DNA of 64,000 nucleotides from CAWIUB01 sp963839995 (GTDB lineage Bacteria; Actinomycetota; Actinomycetes; Mycobacteriales; Jatrophihabitantaceae). Shown here piece after piece: positions 63,592-64,000 of the stretch. Below the pieces are notes generated by a model that did not search any database, was not told the DNA's origin, and worked only from the letters and a program-made list of their open reading frames with translations. The position numbers were made by a program, and so were the translations under genes. Where the stretch lies: contig CAWIXH010000001.1 of NCBI GenBank assembly GCA_963839995.1, positions 124,001 through 188,000 on the forward strand. Direction: 5' to 3'. Every line of letters starts with the position of its first letter. Position 1 is the first letter of the stretch.

Positions 63592-64000
63592 CTACCCCGG
63601 GTCGATGCCTTTGGCCCGCCGTCCCAGTGCGCGGCGCACTTCCCGATCGGCCTCGCGGCGCGCTAGGTCCTGGCGTTTGTCATACGATCGCTTGCCCCGA
63701 GCCAGCGCAAGCTCGACCTTGACCTTGCCCGCGGAGAAATAGATCGACAGCGGGACGAGCGTCAGCCCACTCTCCTTGGTCTTGCCGATCAGCCGCATGA
63801 TCTCTGCTCGGTGCAGCAGCAACTTGCGGGTTCGGCGCGGCTCGTGATTGGTCCACGATCCCTGGTCGTACTCAGGAATGTGGATGTTGCGCAGATAGAC
63901 TTCGCCGTCGTCGATGGTGGCGAATCCGTCGACCAGAGATGCCCGGCCAAGACGCAACGACTTCACCTCGGTGCCGGTGAGGACGACTCCCGCCTCGAAG
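63592..64000 (-). CDS. smpB: SsrA-binding protein SmpB, 5' end outside the window
   Basis: Reading in from the right edge: FEAGVVLTGTEVKSLRLGRA, SLVDGFATIDDGEVYLRNIH, IPEYDQGSWTNHEPRRTRKL, LLHRAEIMRLIGKTKESGLT, LVPLSIYFSAGKVKVELALA and RGKRSYDKRQDLARREADRE. This is SmpB from about residue 25 to its basic C-terminal tail. It binds tmRNA and takes part in ribosome rescue. The start and the ssrA gene are not in the window. Convergent with dinB. Confidence 0.96.
   Translation of the reverse strand, partial: FEAGVVLTGTEVKSLRLGRASLVDGFATIDDGEVYLRNIHIPEYDQGSWTNHEPRRTRKLLLHRAEIMRLIGKTKESGLTLVPLSIYFSAGKVKVELALARGKRSYDKRQDLARREADREVRRALGRRAKGIDPG

Overview
The window is GC-rich, uses many GTG starts and carries actinobacterial hallmark families (SigF-type sigma factor with its anti-sigma, DUF4235, DUF6131, DUF5996, TIGR03086, YoeB/YefM, Acg-like nitroreductase). 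It is therefore chromosomal DNA from an actinomycete; I cannot name the genus. Both edges cut genes: a CsbD-like stress protein at the left and smpB at the right.

Layout. 1-1.1 kb: the end of a csbD-like gene runs into about 0.9 kb of extremely G/T-poor sequence that does not resemble the rest. 1.6-13 kb: ordinary chromosome with an MFS exporter, two small membrane proteins, a large FAD/Fe-S dehydrogenase, an anti-sigma/sigma pair, a VapBC pair, a nonapeptide-repeat protein with an RDD membrane protein, a DUF72 protein, and YihY and DUF4235 membrane proteins. 13-29.2 kb: a worn accessory region bounded by two inverted, apparently identical IS630-family elements. It holds IS1182, IS6 and ISL3 sequences, gene fragments (SDR, aquaporin, integrase, zinc-type dehydrogenase, GyrI-like), the 3' half of a tRNA-Lys, an aldo/keto reductase with its divergent regulator and toxin-antitoxin pairs. 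29.2-33 kb: more broken genes plus YefM/YoeB and a HAD dehalogenase. 33.3-38.8 kb: a three-gene operon encoding a SIR2-like protein, an nSTAND1 NTPase with one membrane segment and about 15 WD40 repeats, and a membrane-anchored helical protein. This is the best candidate for a biological-conflict (anti-phage type) system here. 39-51.8 kb: mostly intact housekeeping or stress genes (YceI, PAC2, CaiB-like, PPOX, VOC, lipoprotein, DUF5996, serine hydrolase, DUF2254, flavodoxin, E2-like) with a few broken ones.

51.8-62.1 kb is a head-to-tail duplication of about 5.12 kb. Each copy carries, on the minus strand, an acyl/propionyl-CoA synthetase, a small unknown protein, an Acg-like nitroreductase and phosphoglycerate dehydrogenase. 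The copies differ at only a handful of bases, all within about the first 660 bp of the unit. The left boundary truncates a TrmO/TsaA gene, and the internal junction falls on the start codon of the upstream synthetase copy. To the right, dinB (DNA polymerase IV) starts inside a perfect LexA-type palindrome, and smpB runs off the edge.

Several calls rest on reading translations by eye. Family names are recognition, not database results. Frameshifts could be real decay or sequencing errors, and the duplication and the G/T-poor start could be assembly effects.
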